Notes: generated by a model not told the origin, from the sequence alone. A DNA stretch of 64,000 nt from Emergomyces orientalis (GCA_002110485.1 MOWL01000094.1:1-64000), one strand, 5' to 3'; positions 44,108-56,769 are shown, numbered from the stretch's first letter. Numbers and translations are program-made.

Positions 44108-46998
44108 TTATATACCCGCTTCCCCCATTCCTTCATCTTCATCTTCATCACCCACCCCCGCTTCCTCTTCCTCCTCCTCCTCTTCTTCACCCTCCCCTTC
44201 CCCTTCCCTCTCCCCGGCTTCACTCTCCCTCCCTACACTGCCCGCACCTGCCATACCAACCCGCATCCTCCTCTCCGTTTGATAAACCCCAGTAACCACC
44301 GTTGTCAACGAAATCCCAATGACCCTTGCAGCTGCTTCGTAGAAAGCCCTAGCTCGCTCGTTTAGCTCATCCTCAGAGCGGTAGCGCTTATAGAAACTTC
44401 CTGGGCGGGGGACATTGGTTGCATTAACGGCAGTGGCAGTGGCGACGGGTTTGGATTGGGCTTCTTGTTGTTGCTCAACAGCAGCGGTGTTGGCAGGGCT
44501 TATTGCACGACGAATCCGCAACTCGCCGAGGACGTTGTGGAGTTTAGTTGTCAGTAATGTATCTTCTTCTGGCTCCCCTTGCTGTGGATCTTGCTGCTGT
44601 TCCCGGTCCCGGATTTCATTATCGTTGTTATGTTGATTCGAATCCGATGCTCGGGCAATTGGGAACATGTCCGCAAATGGGTTCGATGCTTGAATTATAT
44701 ATCAGTTTGGTTAGCAACATAGTGCATACAAACCCATTTCTTCTTTGTCAAACAAACCAAATCCCCTCGAAACAAGAAATACCAAGGTAGACGAGAAAGA
44801 GAAAAGAAAGAAAAACACCCACCCCCTCTACCCCCCCACATCCGTTCATACCAATCCAAATACTCATCAATCTGCTTCTCATCCATCCCAAAAACATCGC
44901 CCGCTCGAACCCCAATCTCTTTCCCCTTCACACTCGCCTTCCCTAGCCCGCTTCCCCCCTCATTACTAAACTCCTTCTGAAACCCCATCCACGCCTTCCA
45001 GTCCATAATCTGCGCCGCAGGATCGCGCCACGAGTACGGATACCGTTTCACATTCGCATTTGCATTCACTAGACCTTCACCCTCGCTCTCACCCTCGCCT
45101 AGACTGTCGTCGAAAGGGTAAAAGAGCTTCACGGCGATAATAAGCAGAGATATAAGCTGGACTTCTGGGAGGTTGATGTGTTGAAATTTCCTCCTCTTTC
45201 TCACTAGATTTCTTTTAATAATTGGAGAGGTAGAAACAGAGCTGGCGGTGGCGGTGGGAGGTGAAGAATAGGTAAAGTTGAAGCCCGCCAGTTGTTGCAA
45301 GCGGTTTAGGATGGCCGGGAAGGGTTCAACTGTGATTTTGCTTTAAGTATTCTTATCCTTTGAAAAAAGGAGAACAGGGAGAAGGAAAAGGGGAGGGGGG
45401 AAGTGAGCTTACGTGGTAAGGAGAGCTGTTTTATATACGAAAACACCATGAGCGGTGCGTTAAGTGGTGGGATGCGGACGCCAAATTCTTTACTATACAG
45501 GATTGCTAGGTCTGCGATGGCGCGGTGGAGTTGGTTGCCTGTAGGAACGTTCTATATATACGCAGGTGTTGCTGTGAGCAGCCTCCTTACAGTAGGGGTG
45601 AAGAGTTTGCATATTTATCATACCTTCGTATCCAACGCATAATGATAAGCCGCCGGCAACCGATCTTTCATATCCTGCGGTATATACCGGATAGCCCTGA
45701 TAAGGGGGATATCATCTTTCAGAATCCAGCTATATATTCCCCACACATATATGTATTAGCATAAATGTATCATTCCAAATAGGCTCTTCCCTAAAAGAAA
45801 AATTCGCCATGCAATATGGCACATATACACACCTCTCCAACACCCCAACCCCAACCGGCACCCTCAACAACATCAAGCCAAGATAACACAGCGCCAGCGA
45901 ATCAATCAGCTTCGGCGACTTCATCAGCCGTCTGCGATGGTACGCATTCTCCTCCTCCGTTGCCGCATCATCATCATCTGCATCACTAGCAGTAGTAGCA
46001 GTAGCAGCAGCAGACGAACCCCCCATCTGCGAACTGAACACCTGCGACTGATCCGTATCATGGTCAGATGCATATGCATAGCCATCTCCGCTGCGGCTGT
46101 ATAGCTGCGGCAGGCGGAGGGACCAGAGGTCTTTGACGAGGGCCTACGTGGACATGTAAATAAGTAAATAAATAAAAATTAACTGGAAGTCCTTAATACA
46201 AGTGGGTGTGTGTGTTGGGGGGAAGGGGGGAGGGGGGAGGGGGGGGGGGGGGGGGGATGGATATAGATACGATACCTCAAGCTCCCCCGGCATCCCCTTA
46301 CCATGCACGAGTGCATGGCATTGTTTCCAGAGTATGAGCTGGTATGCTTCTAGGAAGAGCTGGTAGGCCTGCGTCCCATGGTATGCTAGCATATGATAAA
46401 TATCATGTTCATGTCAGATCCCAAAACCAAGATAGCGGTCCAAAATTTCCCTTTGTAGCATTTGGTAATAAGTCAAACCGAGCAGCACAAATATAACAAC
46501 TGAGGGAAAGGGGGAGAGGGGGAAAAAGGGGGGGGGGGGGGTCAAATATATTTGTGTGCAAGTATGTGCGTATGAATGAATTGTATATACTAACTCTTCG
46601 ACACCCTCTCCGCCTTAACCTTCTTCTGCCGGATGACTCTGCCCTGCATACCGAAATCCTCATCGTCGACGATTACTTGGCGGCCCTATATATGCATATA
46701 TCCATAAGCACCCATACAGAGAGGAATTAGATGGTTAGTTTCCCCTGATTTCCATTTCTCATCCTTTCATTATTCCCCTCCTTCCTCCTCCACTCTTCCC
46801 GCCTGATAAAAAAAGCGAAAACTTCTTTTGTATACATTTGAACATCTATGACATATATATAAATATAGTTAGATTGAAACAACATACCTCCTGCTGATGC
46901 CCACCCCCGCGACAAAACCACAGGCCATTTTCGAGAATATAGCGCGTCTCGAGACAGCCGTCTTGGCCGCAGACACCGCGGGTGACGGATTCTTGCAT
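44108..46998 (-). CDS. rrn7: RNA polymerase I core factor subunit Rrn7 (TAF1B-like)
   Basis: Eight exons (46998-46888, 46685-46595, 46385-46276, 46143-45833, 45729-45624, 45551-45413, 45329-44832, 44688-44108) give about 648 residues. Rrn7 is the TFIIB-related subunit of core factor that recruits RNA polymerase I to rDNA promoters in the nucleolus. The N-terminal zinc ribbon reads Cys10, Cys15, Cys29, His34 (CGQDGC ... FCRGGGH), then the B-reader-like basic segment. A cyclin-like region follows (YHGTQAYQLFLEAYQLILWK; KSPKLIDSLALCYLGLMLLR; HINLPEVQLISLLIIAVKLF). The C-terminus is acidic with a run of Glu residues. The exon 7 donor is ambiguous: GTAGAG at 44831 or a GTGGGT donor a few bases downstream would both keep the frame. 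Several introns contain long C runs on the sense strand. Confidence 0.88.
46217..46256. repeat. Long G tract in an Rrn7 intron
   Basis: Plus-strand G blocks separated by single AA or A, ending in an 18-base G run, within the intron between exons 3 and 4 of Rrn7. A second G run lies at 46528-46541 in the preceding intron. Such blocks can form G-quadruplexes on the non-template side; in the transcript they are C-rich. Confidence 0.8.
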
Positions 46999-48162
46999 CC
47001 TTTATCTACTCTAATTTGATATCTCATATGACTTTCTTGCTGTTGCTTTTGATGTTGATTTTTTTCTTTGGTGGTTGGGTGTGTTGGCCTGGGGCGGGGG
47101 GGGAATGGAGGTCGTTCGTCCAATCCACCGCACCGTTCGTCACCACCGGGGTGTTGAGTGTGGTGAGCTTGCGGGTGTGGTATATATGTCTGTCATTCAA
47201 AGTTCTATAAAACAAAGACTTATGTTTACATGAGTTGCAGTCTATGCATACTAGTATGTTTTGTTTGCCCTTGCCACCACGAAACTCAACTAAAACCTAG
47301 AGTTTTTAGAAGCCAAAAAGGAAAGAGAAAAAAAACATTGACACTGAAATTGAAAAAAAGCAGAAAATACTCAATCTGTTCACCGCGATTTTATTTTATT
47401 TTTAACTTTTGATTTTTGATTCACCTCTGCAAGCTTTCTCATTTGACAGAAATAATATATTGATTACAGAAGAAAACAGTTCTAAAAAATTTATTTTTCA
47501 ACAAGTTTAGAGAGAGAGCAATTCCATTTTTTACTACAAACTTGAAAAAAATATATATAAAATTAATTTATATGAATTTTATACCTTTTTTTTTCTTTCT
47601 TTCCTTCTCTCCTTCTCCTCTTTCGCCCTCTTTGCCCATTGTGGGTTTTTATGAAAATGTAAAGATAAAAGAAAACCAACAATTTCACTGCATGGTTTTT
47701 TTTCCATTGGTTGTTTCTGTTCCTGGAAAAACAAGAGAAAAATGAAAATGGACGGGGTTGGAAAGGGAGACAAAGCAGAGGAATAAGAGAAGAAGAAAAG
47801 TGACTACAAAACCAAAAGAAAATACTTCTCTCTCTGAGTCAGTTTTCTTCCCACTATCCTTTTTGTAATTTGCTATTTTCTCCTTTGTTTCCCCGTTTCT
47901 CCCGTTTCTCCCATTTCCCATACTTTTTCCCAGGTGCCACCCCAATATTTAACAAAAAAGGTAAAAAAAAATTAAATAAAAATTAAACCCATGGGGGATG
48001 AAATTTGGATTTCAAGTTTCATCAAACACGCCCTTGTAGTTTGAAGTACAGCAGACCAAACAACACAACAACAACAACACGTTAAAAACGAGCCCGTGAA
48101 ACACATTTAGAAATAACTAAAAGACAAAACTACTAGTACTTTGTAAGGGATGTAAGCTAGAT
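46999..48162. other. Rrn7 promoter and eIF5A 3' flank
   Basis: Head-to-tail spacer of 1.16 kb, with AT-rich and T/C-rich stretches (47585-47635). No gene is supported; small frames are compositional. Confidence 0.5.
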
Positions 48163-49147
48163 CTAAGCGCGGGGGGCTTCCTTGGCGTCCATGGCGACCT
48201 CCTCGCCCATGGCAGTCAAGACGACGACGTCTGTGTGAATTGTTTTTGCTTAGTGATTTGTATGGGATAGAGAGGAGAGGAGAAGAATAGAGGAAGGGTG
48301 AGTTAAAAACATACTGGTATCCTTCTCCTCGGTACGGAAGAGCTTCTCGATTTTCTCACCAACCTCACCATCAGGCAGCTTGACGTCGTCCTTGGTCGAG
48401 CCGTCATCGGACATGAGGGACAGGAAGCCGTCGTCGGTGATGTCGAGCTATACAATATTAGCATACCAACGGTCCCTTACATATAATATATATATGATAT
48501 CATACCAGCTGATATTCCTTGCGAGAGACATTGGGCACCTCCATGTTATGGGTGGAAGGGCAGAGATCCTCGAGCTTCTTGGAGGTGAAGATATCGATGG
48601 CGACCAGGTGGACTTTGGCGTGACCGTGCTTGCCGGTCTTGGAGGTGGACATCTCGACAATCTTGCAGGGGCGGTTCTTGATGACGACGAAGCCGTTCTT
48701 TCTCAAGGCAGAGCACTGCATGGGATAGGTGGCTGAGGCGCCGGCGTCGGCGCTCTCGAAGGTGTGTTCATGCTGTTCGTGATATGGTTGTTAGTTATAT
48801 GTTTCCATATATACATGTATATTATTTATTGTTTATTGTTATTGGGGTGATTGGATGGATGACTGTATTTATTAAATAAACAAAACAAAATACATAGACA
48901 AATAAATAAAGAGGTGCTGGTGTGTAATTATAAAACGATCATTTGCCAGGAATTTCTTTCTCTCTCTTTTTCTTTTTCTTTTTTGGTTGTTTTTTTTTTT
49001 TTTTGTTGGCATTTAGAGGGTTAGATGCGGGGAAGTAAGGAAGAAGGAAAAAAAAAAAGAGGGTTGGCAGCAGGCAGGCAAGCCCACAATGGCGAGTAAG
49101 AGGAGGGGAGGGGGACAGGAGAGACATACCTGCGCATCGTCGGCCAT
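48163..49147 (-). CDS. Translation factor eIF5A
   Basis: Four exons (49147-49130, 48772-48506, 48447-48315, 48230-48163) give 161 residues. eIF5A relieves ribosome stalling, notably at proline stretches, and assists termination. The hypusine loop STSKTGKHGHAK is intact, with the modified Lys expected at residue 54. The N-terminal SH3-like domain (QCSALRKNGFVVIKNRPCK) and the C-terminal OB fold (YQLLDITDDGFLSLM) are complete. The first exon carries only six codons (MADDAQ). The gene diverges from VPS52. Confidence 0.96.
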
Positions 49148-49758
49148 GGTGGATTAGATGGGGAATGGAGAATTAGATAGATAGATTGGGGGGTTAATTA
49201 TAAGGGAAGAAGGCCGACAAGCGATGAGAAGAGAGAAGAGAGAAGAGAGAAGAGAGAGATCGAGTGGGAGGAGGAGAAGCGAGAGAAAAGTGGAAGAGAG
49301 AAAGTTGAGGACGAGGATGAATGAATGATAGCGGGAAATATTTCAGCCAACTAAAACTAAACCCAAACCCAAGCAGCAGCCAGAGAGCCAAATGTCACTC
49401 ACCACCATAAGTGGGCTTGTCGGTACATGTACAACCCAGTATATGGGGGGGGGGGCAGACACCTTTCTTTGGGCGGCTTTGGGGGGGTCTTTGGTGTGGG
49501 CTTCTGCTGCCTTCTTTTTTTTTTTTTTTTGGCTTTTTTTTTTTTTTTTGGTGCGAGAAAAAACAAAAGAGGAAGAGGGTGCTGCTTACATAAGTGGAGG
49601 GGTAGGAGGGAGGAGAATCTGCGCTAGGCTGTTTCGGGCTTGTTTGCACGTGTTTGGTCATGCCAAGACTTATGCGCTTTTAGTTGCTGTGGCCGGGCGG
49701 AGAGATGGATAGCTTCATGCTTACTACTTTGGGATATGTGAAACGCATATACATATAT

Positions 49759-49789
<31 letters not shown>

Positions 49790-49857
49790 TATTATCAACA
49801 AAGAGGATTTATTCTACTATGCAGCTGCTACTGTCTCCGCCCTCCGCCTAGCCCACC
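49148..49857. promoter_or_regulatory. Divergent promoter, eIF5A / VPS52
   Basis: Head-to-head spacer of 710 bp. It holds GA-rich repeats near 49220-49256, G and T homopolymers around 49446-49550, and a TA tract at about 49746-49794 just before VPS52. A 106-codon frame at 49392-49712 is a product of the homopolymers. Confidence 0.5.
49746..49794. repeat. TA-rich microsatellite
   Basis: An almost pure TA tract with a few AC steps, about 65 bp upstream of the VPS52 start. Seen directly. Confidence 0.85.
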
Positions 49858-52346
49858 ATGTGGCTGGACCGTTTCTCCGCCCATCCTTCTGCCTCCGGTG
49901 CGTCTACCCCAAGCATCCGCGGCTACTCTCCCGCCCGCCGTTCCCAGCACCAGCAACACCTCTCTGCTGGCACCCAGCCAAACCGCCCTGCGTTCAGTCC
50001 TCGGTCCTCCTCTCTCTCTCTCTCCCTGGCCACTACTCCAAATGCCTCCACCACCTCTCTTCATAGACAGAACAGCTCCAAGTTGGATCAGCAGCATGCT
50101 GGTTCTGGTCCCCTTGTAGATCCGCTAGAGGTGCTGTATAATATCATTGGGAAACGCCCCAAGGAGGGGGATACAGATACACCAACTATTTCTGTTGTGC
50201 ATGCTGCTGCTGGGGCTGTGGACCATAAGCCGGAATGCCTGGTTGAGGATATCGACTTTGGGGAGCTGAGTTTGGAGGAATTTGTCCAGCAACAGCAGAA
50301 GAGGAAGTCAAAAAGACATGTAGATGTTCAGACCATTGAACAGTGTATGTTATCTGTGCCCCACCCTCTTCTCGCCTTCTACCGCTGCTACTATGTAGTG
50401 TTGTGACTAATGCATTGTGTAGATGAAAAGGAACGAGATAGGTTTCAGGACCTGCACGGTGCAATTACGGTATGTTCAGGTTCCCTCCCCCCCCCCATTC
50501 CAGTTAAAAGCTATGGTTGTGCTAACTATGCCCCCCTATCTAGGGCTGCGACGACGTTTTGAAATCAGTTGAATCCTACCTGTCCAGATTCCAGACGGAC
50601 CTGGGGGTAGTTTCTGCAGAAATAGAGTCGCTTCAGTCTCGATCCGCACAGTTGAATTCACAGCTGGAAAATAGACGGAATCTAGAACGGTTACTCGGCC
50701 CAGCGGTTGAGGAAGTCAGCATATCACCCAAGGCTGTGCGTCTGATATCGGAGGGACCCATCAACCAGGAATGGGTCAAAGCCCTGAATGAAGTCGAAAC
50801 GAGATCTGCCAATATCGAAGCAAACACAACCACTTGCAATAATGTCAAGGCTGTCGAGGATATAAAGCCGCTATTGTCTGATCTGAAGGCTAAGGTGAGA
50901 TACCCCTTAATCTCTCACAATATGCGTTCACATCACTAATGTGTATAATCAAAAGGCCGTTGAACGAATCCGAGACTATCTTGTCGCGCAGATAAAAGCC
51001 TTTCGATCACCCAACATCAACGCACAGATCATCCAGCAGCAATCCCTGATCAAATATAAAGACCTATACGGCTTCCTGTCCAGAAACCACCCCGCTCTGG
51101 CAGGCGAGATTAGCCAGGCCTATATCAACACGATGAGATGGTATTACCTGTCCAACTTCACGCGCTATCACCAGGCACTGGAGAAACTTAGAGTACATTC
51201 TGCGGAGCGCAACGATTTACTGGCTGGTGACCCGAACGCGCAGAAAGGATGTACGCAACCCTTTCCCCCCACAAAACAATTGTTCTTGAAACGGATTATA
51301 GAATACAATACTTATTTTACCCACAGCAAACATATTCCCTGGCGGCCGCAACCCAACCTATGACCCCTTTGCCCTTGGCCGGCGCATGGACATCCTAAAA
51401 TCTGCAAACCACAATGCCCTCCCTTCGTACCTAGCCGAAGAAAACGCCAGCCATGCAAACACCAACACCAACACCAACCTCAAAACCCAACCCGTAATCC
51501 ACGGCCTCGAAACCCCCTTCCGAAACTTCAACCTAGCCCTAATCGACAACATCTCCGCCGAATACTCCTTCGTAACCGAAATGTTCGCCACAAAGACTCA
51601 ATCCCTGCACACAAGCTCACGGCGCGTAATCGAGATGTTCGAACCCGTCTTCGCCCTCGGCCACTCTTTAACAAAACACTTAATCGACACCTCGACGGAC
51701 TGTCTGGGTATATTACTCTGCGTCCGCCTGAACCAGCACTTCGCCTTCGAGCTGCAGCGACGCAAAGTCCCCGTCGCAGATAGCTATATTAATGGTATTA
51801 ACATGCTACTCTGGCCGCGTTTTCAGATGGTTATGGACTTGCATACCGAATCTATTAAGCGTGTTGCTGCCGCTACGACCACTGGTGGCCTTCTATCCCT
51901 ATCCGACACCACAAATACAAATACAAACACAAACAGACAATCCTCCTCCTCCTCATTATCATCTTCATCAGCCCCGCATTTCCTCACCCAGCGCTTCGGC
52001 CAGTTCTTACAGGGCATCTTAGCACTAAGCAGCGAGGCAGGCGACGACGAGCCTGTCTCGAATAGTCTGGCGCGGTTAAGGGCGGAGTTCGATGTGTTGT
52101 TGGTTAAACTGGCGAAATCGGCGAATGGCGGGGATGGGAAGGGTAGGGAGAGATTTTTGTGGAGTAATTATTCGTTGGTTGGGACTATTATTAGTGATAC
52201 GCGGGGGAAGTTGGCGGAGGAGGTGAAGGAGGTGAGTTTTTGTTTTTCGTCTCATTTTTTTCTTTCTCTTTTGTGATGGTGACGTTTCTAACGGTTTTGA
52301 ACAGCATTATAATCAGTTGATTAAGAATTCGGCGGGGAGGCGGTGA
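49858..52346 (+). CDS. vps52: Vps52, GARP tethering complex subunit
   Basis: Six exons (49858-50344, 50423-50469, 50544-50894, 50956-51250, 51327-52231, 52305-52346) give about 708 residues. Vps52 (Sac2 family) is part of the GARP complex, which tethers endosome-derived vesicles at the trans-Golgi. A Ser/Pro-rich head is followed by a coiled-coil segment (SVESYLSRFQTDLGVVSAEIE), then a run of conserved pieces: KAVERIRDYLVAQIKAFRSP, LIKYKDLYGFLSRNHPALAG and AYINTMRWYYLSNFTRYHQA. NIFPGGRNPTYDPFALGRR spans a junction. A Thr/Asn repeat lies in the middle of exon 5. The last exon codes 13 residues (HYNQLIKNSAGRR). Confidence 0.88.
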
Positions 52347-53070
52347 TCTTGTGACAGCTGCTGAAATGGAGGGAGGGAGATGGTAGGTTTCGTGTGAGAG
52401 ATATATGGGCTTAGTTAGGTGTTGAATGTTTTTTAAGTTGCTTCTTTTTATTATTTTATATCCCATGATAAATATCGGAGTGTGTTTCATTTTCATTTTC
52501 ATTCTATCTTCTTTCAACTCTCATCTTGCTACTGAAATTCCAAAACTGGTTGTCTACGCAGTGGCATATTTTTGTAATATTTTATCCACTCACACAGAGC
52601 TTGGGGTTGAATGTGGATTAGCTACACGATAGTTCGTACGCGGATATAGATAGAGATATACAGGTATATAATAGAGTAGGGAGATATCCCTCCCTTCTTT
52701 TTTACTTTTTTATTTTTTGTTCGGCTTTGTAGATTCTATAATATTTAACATCCCGCCCAGAGTTATGGCCGCAGAGAAATGAAATGCCGATGCCGAAAAC
52801 TAAACCCAATTCAGCTGTTTCACTGCCGAACTTCTCGGCTCATCGGCCATTAGTCCCCACGTTGATGTTTGTTGTCGATGCAGTATCAGGACCTCAACGA
52901 ACTTAAAACACCACACTCGCTGTTCTGCAAAAAAAAAAGAAGAAGCAAAAAAAAAAAAAAAAAAAAAAGAGGGAGGCCTCTACGAATAAACAACAGAACA
53001 ACAGGGAGGGGGAGTTTGCTATCCTCCATTTTATTCGTCCATTCGTGTCATCACCGCTTAAGGACCCTCC
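52347..53070. other. Spacer between VPS52 and the L2HGDH gene
   Basis: Head-to-tail spacer of 724 bp with an A run at about 52950-52968. No gene is supported. Confidence 0.5.
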
Positions 53071-54520
53071 ATGCTTCTCCGTCCACCCCCCGGCGCACTG
53101 ACACTCGCAATCGGAAGGGCAAACACAATCAGAAGTACACGGGGAAGTAAGAAGAAAGGGAGAAGGCTATTCTCGACTAGCATAGCTACAAATGCCGATT
53201 TCACGCATGCGGTAAGAATACCTGGCTCTATGCTACATACGAAATCATATACACCTCCCACCATTCCCCAACAAAAAAAAAAAAAAAAAAAGTTCTGAAC
53301 AACCTCCCCCTTCCCCCCCCTAATCTAGCCATAATTATTTAAAAAAAAATATTAAAAAAATATAGATAATCGGCGGCGGCGTCGTCGGCCTTTCCATCGC
53401 CCGCCACCTCTCCATCACGCGCCCAAACACCTCCACAATCCTCCTCGAACGCCACGCCGCCCTCGGCACAGAAACAACCAGCCGAAACTCCGAAGTCATC
53501 CACGCAGGCCTCTACTACCCACCCGCTTCGCTAAAAACACAACTCTGCATCCGCGGCAAACACCTCCTCTACGAGCTCTGTGCCTCCCCCCATAATAACA
53601 TCCCCCACCGGCAAACGTCGAAATGGATTCTGGCGCAGGACGCAGAGCAATTGGAGCGCTTACAGCGGATGCATGAGCATGCGGCGGCGTTCGGGGTACC
53701 TACGCGGTTTTTGGGGAGGGAGGAGATGGGCAGGAGGGAGCCGGATGTAAGGGCCCGGGCGGGGGTGTTGGAGAGCCCCAGCACTGGGATTGTGGATAGC
53801 CATGCGCTTATGGCGTGCTTGCAAGCGGGGTTTGAGGAGAGAGGGGGCGATGTTGCGTTTTTGACGGTTGTTAGTCGGATAGAGAAAGTAGAGGCGGGTG
53901 GGGGGTATAAGATACATACGCGCTCCGCTGGAACGGGACGAGAAGCAAAGGGCAGTGGGGGGCAAGCGGGGGAAGAAGCAACGATTACGGCGGAGACGGT
54001 TATCAATGCCGCCGGCCACAACGCCTGCGCTATTTCTAATATGCTCCTGCCACCAGACCGTCACGTTCACCCGGCCTACGCGAAGGGGACGTATTTCTCC
54101 TACGCCGCGTCAAGTCCCAAGCCGCGCACCTTACTCTACCCAGCTCCCAAGCCGGGGCTGGGTGGGTTAGGCACGCATCTTACGCTGGACATGACGGGCC
54201 AAGTACGTTTCGGTCCGGATGTGGAATGGGTTGATGGGCCGGAAGATCTGGTGCCGAGTGTGGGCAGGCTAGAGGAGGCTGTGAGGGAGATTCGGGAGTA
54301 TTTGCCTGGCGTGCGGCCGGAGGCGATAGGGTTGGATTACTGTGGGGTTAGGCCGAAATTGGTAGGGAAGGAAGGGGAGGATAGGGGTGCGTTTAGGGAT
54401 TTTGTGGTTAGGGAGGAGGAAGGGTTTGAAGGGTTTGTGAATTTGTTGGGGATTGAAAGTCCTGGGTTGACAAGTGCGTTGGCTATTGGGGAGAGGGTTG
54501 AGGAGTTGTTGTATGGGTAA
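53071..54520 (+). CDS. FAD-dependent L-2-hydroxyglutarate dehydrogenase
   Basis: Two exons (53071-53211 and 53366-54520) give about 431 residues. The enzyme oxidises L-2-hydroxyglutarate to 2-oxoglutarate, a metabolite-repair step in mitochondria. The DAO-type FAD fold starts at IIGGGVVGLSIAR (48-60, GxGxxG), followed by ERHAALGTETTSRNSEVIHA and the family segment GLYYPPASLK. Further conserved pieces are GIVDSHALM, VINAAGHNA, YAKGTYFSY, THLTLDMTGQVRFGPDVEW and LLGIESPGLTSALAIG. The first exon is basic and Ser/Arg-rich, as expected for a mitochondrial presequence. A Gly/Ala-rich insert near residues 265-280 is specific to this copy. Confidence 0.88.
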
Positions 54521-54871
54521 ATGGGTGGGTTAAAGGGATTAAAAGAGGGGGGGGGGGGGGGGGAAGGAAAGGGGGTTTCATTTTGTAGGTTTTTAGGGGA
54601 GTGCGTCGATATATTGATGGACAGATACATGTAGATACTCTATTTGAATTACGTATAGCAGAACTAACTCATTAAACAAGAGAAGTTACTTACGAAACTA
54701 TGACTACCTCTCTGAACATGGTTATTGTATAGCATTTTTGTTCGTTCGTTCATATGGCCAGTATTCTCCACATTAAAATATGTACACACCTTGAAAACGT
54801 CAAACGAGCAACAAGGGGAACGAACACTATGCAATCATATACCTGGATAAAACCCGCCATGAGCAACGTAC
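54521..54871. other. Short convergent spacer
   Basis: Only 351 bp separate the stop codons of two tail-to-tail genes. A G run (54548-54562) follows the dehydrogenase stop. Both 3' UTRs must fit or overlap here. Confidence 0.6.
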
Positions 54872-56769
54872 CTATAGGCGTGTTGTGGCATTAGAGGAGG
54901 ACGAGTACATTGTGCGAACCAGCTCCGTAACTGCAAGCACCCACGCATCAGATAGTTCAGCTCAACATACCAAACGGGAGTTCTTATACATACCGGCCTT
55001 TAAATCAGGATGCGCAGGATCCCGTAACGCACGAATTGCGATAGCCTCCTCCTCACCAGGCTTGACGTTATACTATATATATCAAAAACGAGGTCAGCAT
55101 GAGATAACCCCTCCTACAACACAATCAATCACGAAAGTATATTTTAGAGAAAAGAGCGAAGGGGGGAAAAAGGGTAAAGAAACTTATACATCAACCAACC
55201 CAGTCCCCAACCCCAGCTTCGTAACCAACCCTTCCACCGCCTCTGCCACCAAAAGCGCATCCCTTACTACATCCCCAGTCCCTCTTAGCCCAGGAATATA
55301 CGGCAAGGCCCTCGCAATCTGCGCCGCCTCCCCGGCCTCACCAATCCCCTTCCCGCCATCACTCCCTTCCGCCCTCTCCGCCATAAATCCAATCACCTTC
55401 CCTAAACTAATACACGATGTAATCCCATGTGGAATCCCATACGTGGAGCCTATCGCATGGCCAATGCCGTGGCTTAAACCGAGAGCGCCAGAGAACTGGA
55501 AGGGAAAGAGGGCCGCGTAGCCGGCGAGAAGGAGTCGTTGACGGATGTCTGCATCCTGGGGATTGGCGTGGCATTGGGGGAGGAGGGTGAAGAGGTCGGT
55601 AAGGGAAGAGAGGGCTAGCCGCTTCGTGGGGATTTCTGGGGCAGAGGGGCTATAGAGGAGTTCAACAGCGTGGTCGAGGGCTCGGATCTGGGAAAGTGAT
55701 TAGCAAAGTTGTATGTAAAATTCTGTTTGGGAGGGGGAAAGGGGGAGGGAAACATACGGCGGAGCTTAGCCATAGACGGAGGGGTGTATGCAGTGCGATG
55801 TCTCCGTCGTATAGCACAGCTATATCGTAATTTTTGTTAGATATTATTTCTAAAAGTGAACATTTCTCCCATTTTCTGCTTCCTGCCATTCACCGTTCGC
55901 CCTCGCCCCGAACGCAAAAACATAAAAGGTGGAAATAACCAGACGAGCATCTTAAAAATATTGATTATATAAAACTGACCCTTTGGCACCAGCTCCCTAT
56001 CCGCAACCGCAACCTTACTCCCATCCGCACTCGTAAATCCCGCATTTTTCGTCGTCTCTGCCACGCTCAGCGTCGTCGGCACTGCAATGCTGGGTATCCA
56101 TTTCGCTTCCTGCTTGCCCTGCCCACAATTCGCATTTTCTTTGTGCAAATGATATGCAACAGCTTTAGCAGCATCGATGGGCGACCCACCACCGACGGAG
56201 AGCAGCACGTCGGCTCCAGATTCCCTAACCGCGGCAACTGCGGTTCCGATGTCGGCTATGGGACTATTTTGGGGGTATTTTCATCAGTATTAAGTTTCAT
56301 TTTATCTCCTCTATAGTCTTTATGCAGATAATCAACAAAGATATTCGTTGCCTGTCTTCTTCTCGAAAGATGGGGAGGGCGAAAAGGGGAACAAAACGCA
56401 CGCATGCTCCCGTACCCCGCTATACGTGCCGGCATGATGCGCTTCACCCAATATCTCCTCTATGCGGCTAATCACTGGCGTCTTCTCGCGCAGAGATTTG
56501 CCAGTGATGATGTATGCTTTTGAAGCACCAAGGTTGGCAATAACAGTGGGGAGGGAGGTAATGCACCCTGTGTTCTTCTCGTTAGCTCTGCTCTGTCTGG
56601 TTGTAGCTATACATGTAGACATTTGGAAATGAGCGACGAGATAAGTAAAGAAAGATGTAATTGATATATACTTACCTCGGCCGTACAGCATGTATTTGAT
56701 TGGGGACGCAGTATATGCTCCGCAAAGGGTGCTGTCTATGTTACTGCCTTGCATGATAGGAGGAGACAT
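54872..56769 (-). CDS. Iron-type (group III) alcohol dehydrogenase family
   Basis: Seven exons (56769-56676, 56567-56402, 56263-55980, 55819-55758, 55687-55190, 55072-54994, 54930-54872) join in frame to 413 residues. The NAD(P)-binding motif GGGSPIDAA and the metal-site segments RALDHAVE, LSHGIGHAIG and GIPHGITS are intact. The fold covers iron-dependent alcohol dehydrogenases, maleylacetate reductases and related dehydroquinate-synthase-like enzymes. The short N-terminus (YGRGCITSLP) and absence of a clear presequence lean toward a maleylacetate-reductase-like cytosolic member, but the substrate is not determined. The exon 2 donor is GTGCGT at 56401; an upstream GTACGG would break the frame. 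The gene is tail-to-tail with the L-2-hydroxyglutarate dehydrogenase. Confidence 0.82.

Noticed and set aside
49858..52346. Assignment as COG complex subunit 3
   Set aside because: The segments KAVERIRDYL, LIKYKDLYGFL and MRWYYLSNF match the Vps52/Sac2 pattern instead.
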